A stretch of 64,000 nt of DNA from Bacteroidales bacterium (lineage in GTDB: Bacteria > Bacteroidota > Bacteroidia > Bacteroidales > UBA932). The notes beneath the pieces were generated by a model that was not told where the DNA came from, did no database searches, and was given only the letters and a program-made list of their open reading frames with translations. A program made the position numbers and the translations under genes. Numbering within the stretch: position 1 is the stretch's first letter; the number at the start of each line of letters is the position of its first letter. The DNA lies in contig JAFSBV010000001.1 of NCBI GenBank assembly GCA_017437125.1, positions 62,001-126,000 of the forward strand. Direction: 5' to 3'. Shown here piece by piece: positions 52,007 through 60,786 of this stretch.

Positions 52007-53146
52007 ATGAAATCTATCGTAAAATTTCTTCTCCCGGTGTTGATGCTTCTTCCGTTTTATGCATGTTCCGGAAATCTTGATGATGAGGGGGATGCTGCTG
52101 AATACGGAGTACCGGAAGGAGTACTGAGAATATTTGCAGACAAGACCGAGATCGCTGCAGACGGAGTCGAGAAGGTCACCTTTACCGTTGTATATGGATC
52201 TTCTGACGTATCCGATATGTCCGGTATGGTCATAAGTCATGAAAGGGGTGGTGTCGTGACAGAGCTTCCTGAAGGAAAGCATGAGTTCACATCGACAGCT
52301 CCCGGCGAGTATGTCTTTACCGCGACATATGACTATGGCGGAAAGAAGCATACCGACAACTCCGTGAAGGTCACTGTCAGGTCTTCCGGAAACCAGATGT
52401 CTTCCGGCTACAGACAGAAGATGATTGCAATGCAGTTCACTTCGGTGGGTTGCGTCAACTGTCCTATCCTTGCAGAGGCATTGAAGAATGTACAGAAGAA
52501 CTATCCTGACATGATCATTCCTGTTGCCTTCCACCTTGACTATGATGTGGAGGATCCGATGACCCTTTCCATGAACAGCAGGTTCTATTCGAGGCTTTCG
52601 GACAAGGATGACCATTCGCTGGGACTCCCGATGTTCGCCTTCAATTTCAGAAAGAGTTCCCAGCCGATCATAAACGAATACGCCAAGATCGTATCTGAAA
52701 TGGAACTTCAGGCAGAACTTTATCCTCCGGTATGCGGCGTGGCTGTAGAGACATCATATGACGAGGGTTCAGGCAAGGTGCAGATCGATGCAAAGTTCAG
52801 ATCTGATGTCGCAATGGATGCAAGGTACCATATCTTCCTCCTCGAAGACGGATATGAATATTATCAGGCCGGATTCGATGGTGATGAATACGTCCATGAC
52901 AATGTCCTCAGATACATATCGTCGGATAATGTACTGGGATCGAAGATCGAGCAGGGAAAGGTTCTCGAGCCAGGTCGTGAATATGTCGTGAGCAAGTCTG
53001 TGACGCTGGACGGCTCATGGAATGCCTCGAAAATGAGGGTTGTGGTGGCGATGCTCTGTTCTTATGACGGAGGCGAGACTTACTGCAGCAACAATGCCAA
53101 TGAATGTTCAATAGGAGAATCAGCAGATTATTCATATGAAGATTAA
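52007..53146 (+). CDS. Omp28-like thioredoxin-fold lipoprotein B (CVNC)
   Basis: A 379-residue paralogue. Lipobox Cys20 (LLPFYAC), then SGNLDDEGDAAE. Ig-like module (about 40-125) and thioredoxin-like domain with Cys149-V-N-Cys152 in FTSVGCVNCPILAEAL, lacking the usual tryptophan before the first cysteine. The C-terminus is ADYSYED after CSNNANECSIG. An in-frame TTG at 51995 overlaps the previous stop, but the ATG at 52007 gives a perfect signal peptide. It overlaps gene C by 11 bases. Confidence 0.82.
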   Translation: MKSIVKFLLPVLMLLPFYACSGNLDDEGDAAEYGVPEGVLRIFADKTEIAADGVEKVTFTVVYGSSDVSDMSGMVISHERGGVVTELPEGKHEFTSTAPGEYVFTATYDYGGKKHTDNSVKVTVRSSGNQMSSGYRQKMIAMQFTSVGCVNCPILAEALKNVQKNYPDMIIPVAFHLDYDVEDPMTLSMNSRFYSRLSDKDDHSLGLPMFAFNFRKSSQPIINEYAKIVSEMELQAELYPPVCGVAVETSYDEGSGKVQIDAKFRSDVAMDARYHIFLLEDGYEYYQAGFDGDEYVHDNVLRYISSDNVLGSKIEQGKVLEPGREYVVSKSVTLDGSWNASKMRVVVAMLCSYDGGETYCSNNANECSIGESADYSYED

Positions 53147-54167
53147 AAGATTTATATACGGCATATGCTCATGCCTCGTGTTGGCATCGCTGTTTGCCGG
53201 CTGTTCCGGAAATATCGATGTCAATGAGGAAAAGGAAACCCTTTACCTGTCTGCGGATGTCGAGGAGATAATTGCGGACGGAAAGACTGCCGTGACATTT
53301 ACAGTGCTGTACGGAACAGAAGATGTCACATCTCAGGCGTCTGTAAAATGTGTTTCGGGAAATGCGGAGGTCTCAGGCAATTCCTTTGTCGCCGATGCGA
53401 TAGGCACATATGTTTTCCGTGCCTTTTACGATGACGTGGTGTCGGAGGATGTCGAGGTCGTTGCGAAATCACGTTTCCAAAGACGTGTATGCGTAATGGA
53501 ATTCACCGGCACATGGTGTGCCCAATGTCCTGCCGGAGCCACTACGCTTAACTTCCTGATCAGCAGGACATACAAGGATCAGGCATTCGCTCTGGCTTTT
53601 CATAATGACGATCCTTTCGCCCTGCCGGTGGAGACCGAGCTTCATACCATGTTCGGCTGCGGATCATATCCTGCATATGTTACAGATATGCGTGATGCCG
53701 GACTTCTGAATGACGGAGGATGCAGCGAATCCATCGAGAAGTCTCTCTATGAATCAGAGACCCATTGTTCCGTTTCTGTGTCATGTTCTTATGACAGATC
53801 TTCCGGAAAAGTCAATGTGACTTCCGGAATCTTCTCCGAAAAGGATGCTTCCTACAGGCTTGCAGCCTATGTGATCGAGGACAAGGTGAAGGGAGAACAG
53901 GCTCAGGCAGACGGCACTGTTGACAAGGACTATGTCCATCGTCATGTCGTACGTCAGATGCTTTCTGCAAGTGTGAAGGGAGACGATATGGGCAGGATTG
54001 CCGCCGGAACTGAAAAGACATCATCATATTCGTTTGCTGCTGACAAAGGATGGAATATGGATAACGTGTCTGTCGCTGTCCTTGCTGTCGATGAGGAGGG
54101 CCATGTGAACAATATGGCCATATGCTCTGCCGACGGAGGAAAAATGGAATACGGATATATAAAATAA
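53136..54167 (+). CDS. Omp28-like thioredoxin-fold lipoprotein C (CAQC)
   Basis: A 343-residue paralogue. Lipobox Cys23 (ASLFAGC), then SGNIDVNEEKE. Ig-like module (about 32-115) and thioredoxin-like domain with Cys128-A-Q-Cys131 in FTGTWCAQCPAGATTL, the most thioredoxin-like of the group. It ends MAICSADGGKMEYGYIK. The 11-base overlap with gene B indicates translational coupling; gene D follows after six bases. Confidence 0.82.
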   Translation: MKIKRFIYGICSCLVLASLFAGCSGNIDVNEEKETLYLSADVEEIIADGKTAVTFTVLYGTEDVTSQASVKCVSGNAEVSGNSFVADAIGTYVFRAFYDDVVSEDVEVVAKSRFQRRVCVMEFTGTWCAQCPAGATTLNFLISRTYKDQAFALAFHNDDPFALPVETELHTMFGCGSYPAYVTDMRDAGLLNDGGCSESIEKSLYESETHCSVSVSCSYDRSSGKVNVTSGIFSEKDASYRLAAYVIEDKVKGEQAQADGTVDKDYVHRHVVRQMLSASVKGDDMGRIAAGTEKTSSYSFAADKGWNMDNVSVAVLAVDEEGHVNNMAICSADGGKMEYGYIK

Positions 54168-54173
54168 ATACAT

Positions 54174-56333
54174 ATGAAAAGATTATTTCAATTTGCATTG
54201 ATGCTGGTTGCAGCGGTGATTTTCAGCTGGTCCTGCGAAAGAAAGGGACCGGATCCTGAAAAGGAACCCGAGGAGAGCGAGTTTTACGAATTCCCTCTGA
54301 ATGTTTCTGAAACATTCTTTGAGGCATCTGCCAACGGCGTTTCAGTTCAGGTGACGGAGGTGGCTGAAGATAATGTCGTATTTGATCTGATTCCGGGTGA
54401 GGGAGTGAAGTCATACCGCCTTCTCCTTTATCCTAAGGCCCTGCTGTACAACTATCTTCTCAATGAAGGATGTGTCGAGGCTTCGCAGGAGGTCTGCGAG
54501 GACGTTCTGATAAAGTTCCTGTCTGACGGCTCTTCGGCTCCTTATGTGTTCAATTCCGACACTGATGATTTCGCATCCAAGGAATTCGACTGGATCAATA
54601 CGGAATATGCATCAGGTTCACTTGTGCCTGACTGCGACTATTATATCGTGGTGCTCGGATGCTATGATGATGAAGGAACGAATCCGGCATCTCTCAGCAT
54701 ATGCAGCTTCACGACTTCCGCGAAGGAGCTTGTCGGAGATCCTGCCATAGCTATCGAGGCCGAGGTGGGATACAGGGCTTTCATCGTAAGATATCACCCT
54801 AACGAGGACTGCAGCCAGTTCGTTCATTGGATCTGGACTACAGAGGAGATGGGTGGATATATCGATCTTTTCGGAGACAGGATGATGCGTGACTTCTGCC
54901 GTACCATAGCGGTGACTTATGATGCACGTGCAGAAGAGAATCTTGCCATAAAGAGGACATTCGACATTTCCGATGATGTGGTAAGGGAGAATACTGCAAT
55001 TGCTGTCGCGCTGGACGTAAACGGTACTCCGTCAGCTGAGATCGTCAGAAAGGACTTCACTCTTCTTGAGGTTCCGGAAGGGGAATTCACTCCTGAGGCA
55101 TCGATTTCTGCAGGTTCGCGTATAAGCGCTACATTGGCATATTTTGACGTGACCATGGAGAAGAGCTGCATGTCATGCTTCTACAGGATATATACTGCAG
55201 AGGAGATCGAGCAGATCAAGTCCATGTCCGAGGAGGAGAAATATGAAGTCGCTTTGAGCATCGCAAACGAGGGATGGGGAGTGCAGAACTTCAGGTTCTC
55301 ATTCAATACGGATCTCGGAACCCTTACAGGAGATTCATATTCGACTTCCGACGAGCATGTGGCCGAGCTGAAACCGGATTCGGAATATGCCCTTGCATAT
55401 GTGGCAAAGAACTATTTCGGTGAACTTTCTGAGCTCTGCTTCACGGATACTTTCAGGACCAAGCCGCTTGTACGCGACACTCCGGAGGCTTGCGAGGCTG
55501 ATGTCACCCTTACATTCACAGACATTTCACGCTGGGGATTCAAGTATAATTTCGATTATAACTATGACAAGACTGCATGTTACAGGTTCCAGCTTGTCTG
55601 GCCTTACGTGGAAGATGATCCTACGACAGATGCTGATGACGATCAGGTTCGTCCTCCTCACTATCTTGATGATGCAGATGATCGTGACAAATGGATGGAA
55701 TTCTTCTTCGACACATTCGTTGAAAGCCCGGCTGTCGGCCCTGTACCTGTAGTGAACATGTGGGAGGCCGAGAAGTCAGGTCATGACGAACTTCATATGT
55801 ACGGATACGAGTCCGGAGTGACATATGTCTTTGCATACTGTGCCGAGGATATCAACGGAGTTGTCGGCCCTGTGAAGTTCGTGCATGTGACAACAAGCGA
55901 GCCGAATCCGGGTCCGAACCCTCAGGTAGCAATCGAGGATCTCAGGTATGATGACGAGACCGGAGCTATTGTGGGAAGAATCGTCGCTAATGAGGATTCG
56001 AAGTCCTTCTCATATTTTACGGTGACATCATCAAGCGCGGACCTGTATTCAAACTGCGCCTTGAGCGATCTTGTCAATTCAAGCAGGCGTGACTATTCCG
56101 CATATATCACTTCATGGGAAAAGAACCTCATTGAATATGGACTTCAGTCATATTCGGAGTCGGTCAACATTTCTGCTGCAACCGAAAAGAATTCATCCGT
56201 TCCAGTGCTCATAGCAGCCATTTCGGTGGGAGAAGAAGACGGTGTGGATGTTTACAGCCCGTTGGCAAGCAAGATATATTATCAGGGAGAATTCTGGGAT
56301 CTTTCAGACTTCAGGACACCTCCGACCGAGTAA
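54174..56333 (+). CDS. Repeat-type surface lipoprotein (719 residues)
   Basis: A lipoprotein with lipobox Cys21 (FSWSC) followed by ERKGPDPEKEPEESE, strongly acidic and surface-export-like. Fn3/Ig-like segments can be seen at about 30-185, 190-300 (IAIEAEVGYRAFIVRYHP), 305-430 and 585-710. An Asp-rich insertion (DDDQVRPPHYLDDADDRDK) at about 485-505 could bind a divalent metal. No enzyme motif recognised. It lies six bases after the third Omp28-like gene. Confidence 0.75.
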   Translation: MKRLFQFALMLVAAVIFSWSCERKGPDPEKEPEESEFYEFPLNVSETFFEASANGVSVQVTEVAEDNVVFDLIPGEGVKSYRLLLYPKALLYNYLLNEGCVEASQEVCEDVLIKFLSDGSSAPYVFNSDTDDFASKEFDWINTEYASGSLVPDCDYYIVVLGCYDDEGTNPASLSICSFTTSAKELVGDPAIAIEAEVGYRAFIVRYHPNEDCSQFVHWIWTTEEMGGYIDLFGDRMMRDFCRTIAVTYDARAEENLAIKRTFDISDDVVRENTAIAVALDVNGTPSAEIVRKDFTLLEVPEGEFTPEASISAGSRISATLAYFDVTMEKSCMSCFYRIYTAEEIEQIKSMSEEEKYEVALSIANEGWGVQNFRFSFNTDLGTLTGDSYSTSDEHVAELKPDSEYALAYVAKNYFGELSELCFTDTFRTKPLVRDTPEACEADVTLTFTDISRWGFKYNFDYNYDKTACYRFQLVWPYVEDDPTTDADDDQVRPPHYLDDADDRDKWMEFFFDTFVESPAVGPVPVVNMWEAEKSGHDELHMYGYESGVTYVFAYCAEDINGVVGPVKFVHVTTSEPNPGPNPQVAIEDLRYDDETGAIVGRIVANEDSKSFSYFTVTSSSADLYSNCALSDLVNSSRRDYSAYITSWEKNLIEYGLQSYSESVNISAATEKNSSVPVLIAAISVGEEDGVDVYSPLASKIYYQGEFWDLSDFRTPPTE

Positions 56334-56348
56334 TTTAATCTTATTGAT

Positions 56349-58877
56349 ATGAAGACTTTATATAATATCATGATGAAGGCAGTGATATCTGCAGTATGCA
56401 TCTTCACTGCCGTTTCATGCGATTCTTATGATGATTCTGAGATCTGGGACGCTCTGAATGAACTCAAGGAAAAGGTGGAGGCTCTTGAAGCCAAGGTCGC
56501 TGACAATGTTTCGGCAATTCAGTCCATGGTGACTCTTGAGAGCATCAAGGCATTTGAATTCGATGCCGAAGCTGGTAAGGTTACCCTTACCCTCCTTGAC
56601 GGAAAGACTGTAGTGATAGACCTGAATGTCACCGGATATCCTCTCATTACTGTCGTAAAGGAGGATGACGGCAATTATTACTGGGCATTATGCAAGGACG
56701 GCAGCACTGAGCTCCTTATGATAGACGGAGCCAAGGTTCCGGTATCAGTTACCCCTGATCTGAAGATTTCCTCTGAAGGTGAGTGGATGATTTCCGCTGA
56801 CGGAGGAAAGACCTGGGTGGCGACAGGAATATTCCAGAAGACCTCGGAAGAGGGCGGGGAATCAGCTGTATTCTTTACTGATGTCAGGATTGACGGAGAT
56901 ATGCTCGTGCTTACTCTTGCAGACGGAACTGTCGTGAAGGTTGCCGTGGCAGGTGAGGCAGGCTTTGCAGTGACTCCTGATTCTCTCTGGTTCTCGAGGA
57001 CTTCTATGGTCAGGACTGCCGCAGTCGAGATGAACAATGTCAAGTCATATACCATCACCGAAAAACCTGAAGGATGGAAAGCATCGATGGATGAGTCATA
57101 TCTCAGCGTGACATCACCGGAGGACTTCAATGTTTCTGCCGTATCAGGTACTGTAAAGATACTTGCCTTGTTCGAAGGTGGAGCACAGCCTGAAATCATT
57201 TCGGTTGCAGTGGCATATGAACCGTCGATCAGTCTCTCGAAGAACAATGATGAGATTGTCGTGACAATGTCGGAGCATACAGGTGATGACTTCTCGGGAT
57301 ATCTCCTTTATGCATGGAAGGAGTCGGAATTTACCACTGATGTAGCAGTTCAGTGGCTCAATACCGAAGGATATAAGGATACCCCTCGTGCCGGTTCCGC
57401 ATCATACAGGATCTCCGAACTTGCGGACATCGATGAGAATGAAAAATATATTGTCTTTGCTGTTCCATATCTTCCTTCTGCACAGGTGGCACAGGGTGAT
57501 ATGGCATATGAGGCAAGCGACCTTCAGACCATCGTATATGGCAGCAAGTCCATGACCTGGTCATTGTCCGACATAAGATATGACTATGCTCATCTGAATG
57601 CGGAATTCTTCGATGTAAAGGAATATTACGGCGGATTCTTCGAGGCAGGTGCATGGAATGCATATGGAAGGGACAATGTCCTGGAATCACTTTCATATGA
57701 CGCTCTGCTCTCATGCAAGACACTCAGCTATGACGGCCCTGCAAGCGCTTTCCCTTATGGTGAAGAAGAATCGGATCTCATGCCTGCAACCGAGTACCTC
57801 GTATGGATGCTTCCTGTTTCGGACAAGAAGAAGTATTCGGCAGAAGATTTCGTGACAATGCCTTTCACGACTCCTGCACTTGCGAAGGATTCATCCATCC
57901 CTGCACCGAAGGCAAATGTAACAGATGTAACCGTCTCTGGCTTTACTGCTGAAGTTACCCCTGCGGCAGGTGCATACAAGACATATTCTGCTGTTTTCCG
58001 TTCTTCTCTTATTCCTGACAACGAGCTCGAGCTTGTTACCAATATAATCAGAAAGAACGATTATTCGAAAGGAAACGAGATCAATACGGTCACTACCGGA
58101 AGCTTTGATTCAAAGTCTGAAGTGTGCCTGCTCTCGGTGTCTGTTACAGAAGACGGTCATTACGGAAAGGTTCTCAATAAAACAGTCAAGATCAAGGAAC
58201 TCGAATATTCCAAGGATCTCTCGGTTACTGTGACTGACATCGCACATGGACTTGGTGATGTGACTCTGACTCTGGAGTTCACTGGAAATCCTGTATCGAT
58301 CACATATTTCGCCGAGACCTTCACGTACTATACCGATGATGCTCTTCAGGAACTTCTTGCCCTCGGACAGTTCGGCAATGCATCTAAGGTGGCGATTTCA
58401 AAGCTCGAAGGAGGCAAACTCAATATATCGGGTCTTACTGTAGGTTCTCTATATACATTCTATGCAGTGGTTTCTGATGCAGATGCAGTATCTTCATACC
58501 TTTACAAGTATGAGTTCACTCCAAGGGTGGAGGTTGACTATATCCTCGACTCATCTGCTGGCTATGAATACGGAATGCCGTCATTGAGCGGCTCATGGAG
58601 CGGTAAGAACACATATCTGATGAATGTGGAAAAGCCGTCCGAGTGCGTCAGATACTGGCTTTTCAAGGGTGATTCGGAATATTTTACAGGTGATCCGTGG
58701 ACTGATTCGGACAAGATAATCACACGTCAGTATTCGGAAGTCACTGTCCATGAGAAATCAGAATCAGGTCTTACATATACCCATATGCATAAGGCTTCAC
58801 GTATATATATGGTATGGCTTGATGATAAGGGCGGTTACCATGCCATTTACGAATATGATCCTGAAATGCCTCAATAG
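56349..58877 (+). CDS. PL29-N/DUF4988-like surface lipoprotein (842 residues)
   Basis: A lipoprotein with lipobox Cys24 (FTAVSC) and DSYDDSEIWDAL after it. Residues 30-57 are a coiled coil (ALNELKEKVEALEAKVADN), then the PL29 N-terminal/DUF4988-type domain (about 60-200; GYPLITVVKEDDGNYYWAL) and a BACON-like segment (GFAVTPDSLWFSRTSM), with Fn3-like modules beyond 290. It has the same layout as 46280-49189. It is 15 bases after the preceding gene and 12 before the protease. Confidence 0.78.
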   Translation: MKTLYNIMMKAVISAVCIFTAVSCDSYDDSEIWDALNELKEKVEALEAKVADNVSAIQSMVTLESIKAFEFDAEAGKVTLTLLDGKTVVIDLNVTGYPLITVVKEDDGNYYWALCKDGSTELLMIDGAKVPVSVTPDLKISSEGEWMISADGGKTWVATGIFQKTSEEGGESAVFFTDVRIDGDMLVLTLADGTVVKVAVAGEAGFAVTPDSLWFSRTSMVRTAAVEMNNVKSYTITEKPEGWKASMDESYLSVTSPEDFNVSAVSGTVKILALFEGGAQPEIISVAVAYEPSISLSKNNDEIVVTMSEHTGDDFSGYLLYAWKESEFTTDVAVQWLNTEGYKDTPRAGSASYRISELADIDENEKYIVFAVPYLPSAQVAQGDMAYEASDLQTIVYGSKSMTWSLSDIRYDYAHLNAEFFDVKEYYGGFFEAGAWNAYGRDNVLESLSYDALLSCKTLSYDGPASAFPYGEEESDLMPATEYLVWMLPVSDKKKYSAEDFVTMPFTTPALAKDSSIPAPKANVTDVTVSGFTAEVTPAAGAYKTYSAVFRSSLIPDNELELVTNIIRKNDYSKGNEINTVTTGSFDSKSEVCLLSVSVTEDGHYGKVLNKTVKIKELEYSKDLSVTVTDIAHGLGDVTLTLEFTGNPVSITYFAETFTYYTDDALQELLALGQFGNASKVAISKLEGGKLNISGLTVGSLYTFYAVVSDADAVSSYLYKYEFTPRVEVDYILDSSAGYEYGMPSLSGSWSGKNTYLMNVEKPSECVRYWLFKGDSEYFTGDPWTDSDKIITRQYSEVTVHEKSESGLTYTHMHKASRIYMVWLDDKGGYHAIYEYDPEMPQ

Positions 58878-58889
58878 TATATTTTTCAG

Positions 58890-60689
58890 ATGAAAAGGAT
58901 CATTCTGTTTATATCGATGCTTCTCTTCCTTGGCGTATCGTGTGTCAGGGAAGAGGGCAGTACTTCTACAGGTCTGGACTCCATAGAGAATCCACGTGCC
59001 GACAAACTCGTTTCCAAATATGGAGAAACGGTTTCAGTTACATTTCAGGCCGACGGAGCATGGACCGCTGCCTTGGAACTAAAGACAGGAGAAGGCTGGG
59101 CCGAGATCTCCCAGATAAAGGGTAACGAGGCTGCAGGCAAAGGAACTGTCAGGATCAACTTCTCTGCAAACGAAGGAGATGAGCGCAGTGCTGAACTCTA
59201 TGTGTCAGTAGAGGACAGGGAGCCGGAGCTTGCCGCTGTCTTTACTCAGGCAGCCGGCGAGAGCATATCCGGACTTTCCGCATACCTTAATGATTATATG
59301 CATAAGCGTCTGCTTGAGGAATATCTCTGGGCGGACGAGTATGCCGGTCTCGATGTCGATATGAAGGCATCATATGATCAGTTCCTTCCTGTTAACCTCG
59401 GCAGAATGAGGACCAACAACGAGGATGGCGGATATTTCAGGGACAATACTGCAAATCCCGGTCAGCGTTACATATATTCTCAGATATCTGAAGTTACTTC
59501 AACCAAGACATATGTCGCTACCAGATCAGGAAGCCTGCCTTCGGCATATGGGCTCGGAATAGCCTCTTTCTATGCTTCTCTCATGGAACAGGGAAAGGAT
59601 GCAATCATGCTTACGGTAAGCTATGTATATCCGGATTCTCCTGCTGCCGAGGCCGGCCTGAGAAGGGGAGACTGCATTTTCAATGTCAATGGCATAAGGC
59701 TTACGCAGAGCAATTATGAAACTGTCGCTTCAGAACTGACGGATCGTCCTGAGGGCTCATATGATATAGGATTCTTAAGGTTTGATCCTGATGAAGCTCA
59801 GGGAAAGTACGTGCTCAACGAATACTCCGTTTCTGTCGCTCCAGGCACATTCGGCTACAATCCGGTGATATATTCGGATGTCATGTCTGTTGGTGGCGTG
59901 AAGATAGGATATATGGTTCTCGAAAGCTTTGATTCTTCGACTCAGCCGGCTCTGGAAAAGGTTCTCGGCGAATTCATCGAGGCCGGAATAGACGAACTCA
60001 TTCTGGATCTGAGGTTCAATACAGGTGGCGAAGTCCAGCAGAGCAGGTATCTTGCAAGCTCGATTGCAGGACGAGGCTTTGATGATATGACCTTCTGTGA
60101 CCTTCAGTTCAATGACGGAAGTCTTGAAACATGGAAATTCCGCAGCGGCCCGAATGAGGTTGACAAGCTCGGTGTCGCTCCTGAAATACCAGGACTCGAC
60201 CGTCTGTGGGTGATAATGTCTGAAAGGACAGCCTCGGCCTCGGAGCTGATAATCAACGGTCTTGAAGGCGTAGGATTCAGCACGGTTCTGATCGGAAGCC
60301 GGTCTGAAGGAAAGAATGTAGGTATGGTTGTAAGTCAGACCGTTTATGAGGGACGTCGTTTTGAATTCGCCCCTGTAACATATAGGGCGCTGAATGCCGA
60401 GGGTGAGTCCGGACCTCATGACGGCTTCACTCCTCACGAAGGATTCGAGATGAACAATCAGAATACCAGCACATCAGATGACCTGGACAACATGTTCCCG
60501 TATTCATTCGGAGATTGGGGCAATATCGATTTCAATATCGCTCTTCAGTATGCGTGTGCCGGAATCTACGGCTCCGTGTCATCGTCTGTCAGATCATACC
60601 CTTCTCCGTTCATTCATGTTGCACCATTACCTGAAAAGGAACGTCCTTTGGGACGCTTCGGCAATGCTGTGTATTTGAGAGAATTGTAG
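58890..60689 (+). CDS. BACON-PDZ-S41 lipoprotein protease
   Basis: A 599-residue lipoprotein (Cys18, FLGVSC) with a BACON-type beta-sandwich (about 33-128, VSVTFQADGAWTAAL and ERSAELYVS), then an S41 N-terminal part, a PDZ domain (about 220-300, SPAAEAGLRRGDCIFNVNG) and an S41 protease core (LILDLRFNTGGEVQQS). Catalytic residues are Ser449 in RTASASELI and Lys475 in SEGKNVG, 26 apart. Unlike the 6852 protease it is tethered by lipid and probably faces outward. It ends the envelope block, followed by a long inverted repeat. Confidence 0.88.
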   Translation: MKRIILFISMLLFLGVSCVREEGSTSTGLDSIENPRADKLVSKYGETVSVTFQADGAWTAALELKTGEGWAEISQIKGNEAAGKGTVRINFSANEGDERSAELYVSVEDREPELAAVFTQAAGESISGLSAYLNDYMHKRLLEEYLWADEYAGLDVDMKASYDQFLPVNLGRMRTNNEDGGYFRDNTANPGQRYIYSQISEVTSTKTYVATRSGSLPSAYGLGIASFYASLMEQGKDAIMLTVSYVYPDSPAAEAGLRRGDCIFNVNGIRLTQSNYETVASELTDRPEGSYDIGFLRFDPDEAQGKYVLNEYSVSVAPGTFGYNPVIYSDVMSVGGVKIGYMVLESFDSSTQPALEKVLGEFIEAGIDELILDLRFNTGGEVQQSRYLASSIAGRGFDDMTFCDLQFNDGSLETWKFRSGPNEVDKLGVAPEIPGLDRLWVIMSERTASASELIINGLEGVGFSTVLIGSRSEGKNVGMVVSQTVYEGRRFEFAPVTYRALNAEGESGPHDGFTPHEGFEMNNQNTSTSDDLDNMFPYSFGDWGNIDFNIALQYACAGIYGSVSSSVRSYPSPFIHVAPLPEKERPLGRFGNAVYLREL

Positions 60690-60701
60690 GATTTCCTATT
60701 T

Positions 60702-60775
60702 AAGACAGCTCCGCCCGCTATCACAAATGCATTTCCCTTCTTTTCTGCATTTGCGATAGCGGGCGGGGCTGTCTT
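60702..60775. repeat. 30-bp imperfect inverted repeat between convergent genes
   Basis: The arms 60702-60731 and 60746-60775 (AAGACAGCTCCGCCCGC... and its complement) match at 28 of 30 positions, around a 14-base loop. It lies between the protease stop and the infB stop and probably acts as a bidirectional terminator, although no T tract follows either arm. Confidence 0.75.
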
Positions 60776-60786
60776 GATAGAGTATG

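Noticed and set aside
40018-54167. Type 9 secretion C-terminal domain on the Omp28-like proteins
   Set aside because: The typical CTD motifs are absent, and the proteins have lipoprotein signals instead.
44167-60689. Polysaccharide utilisation locus
   Set aside because: There is no SusC/SusD pair, glycosidase, polysaccharide lyase active site or hybrid two-component regulator; the PL29-N label refers only to the N-terminal domain.
37385-60689. Prophage or integrative element
   Set aside because: No integrase, transposase, phage structural gene or flanking tRNA repeat; housekeeping genes tmk and folP lie inside the region.
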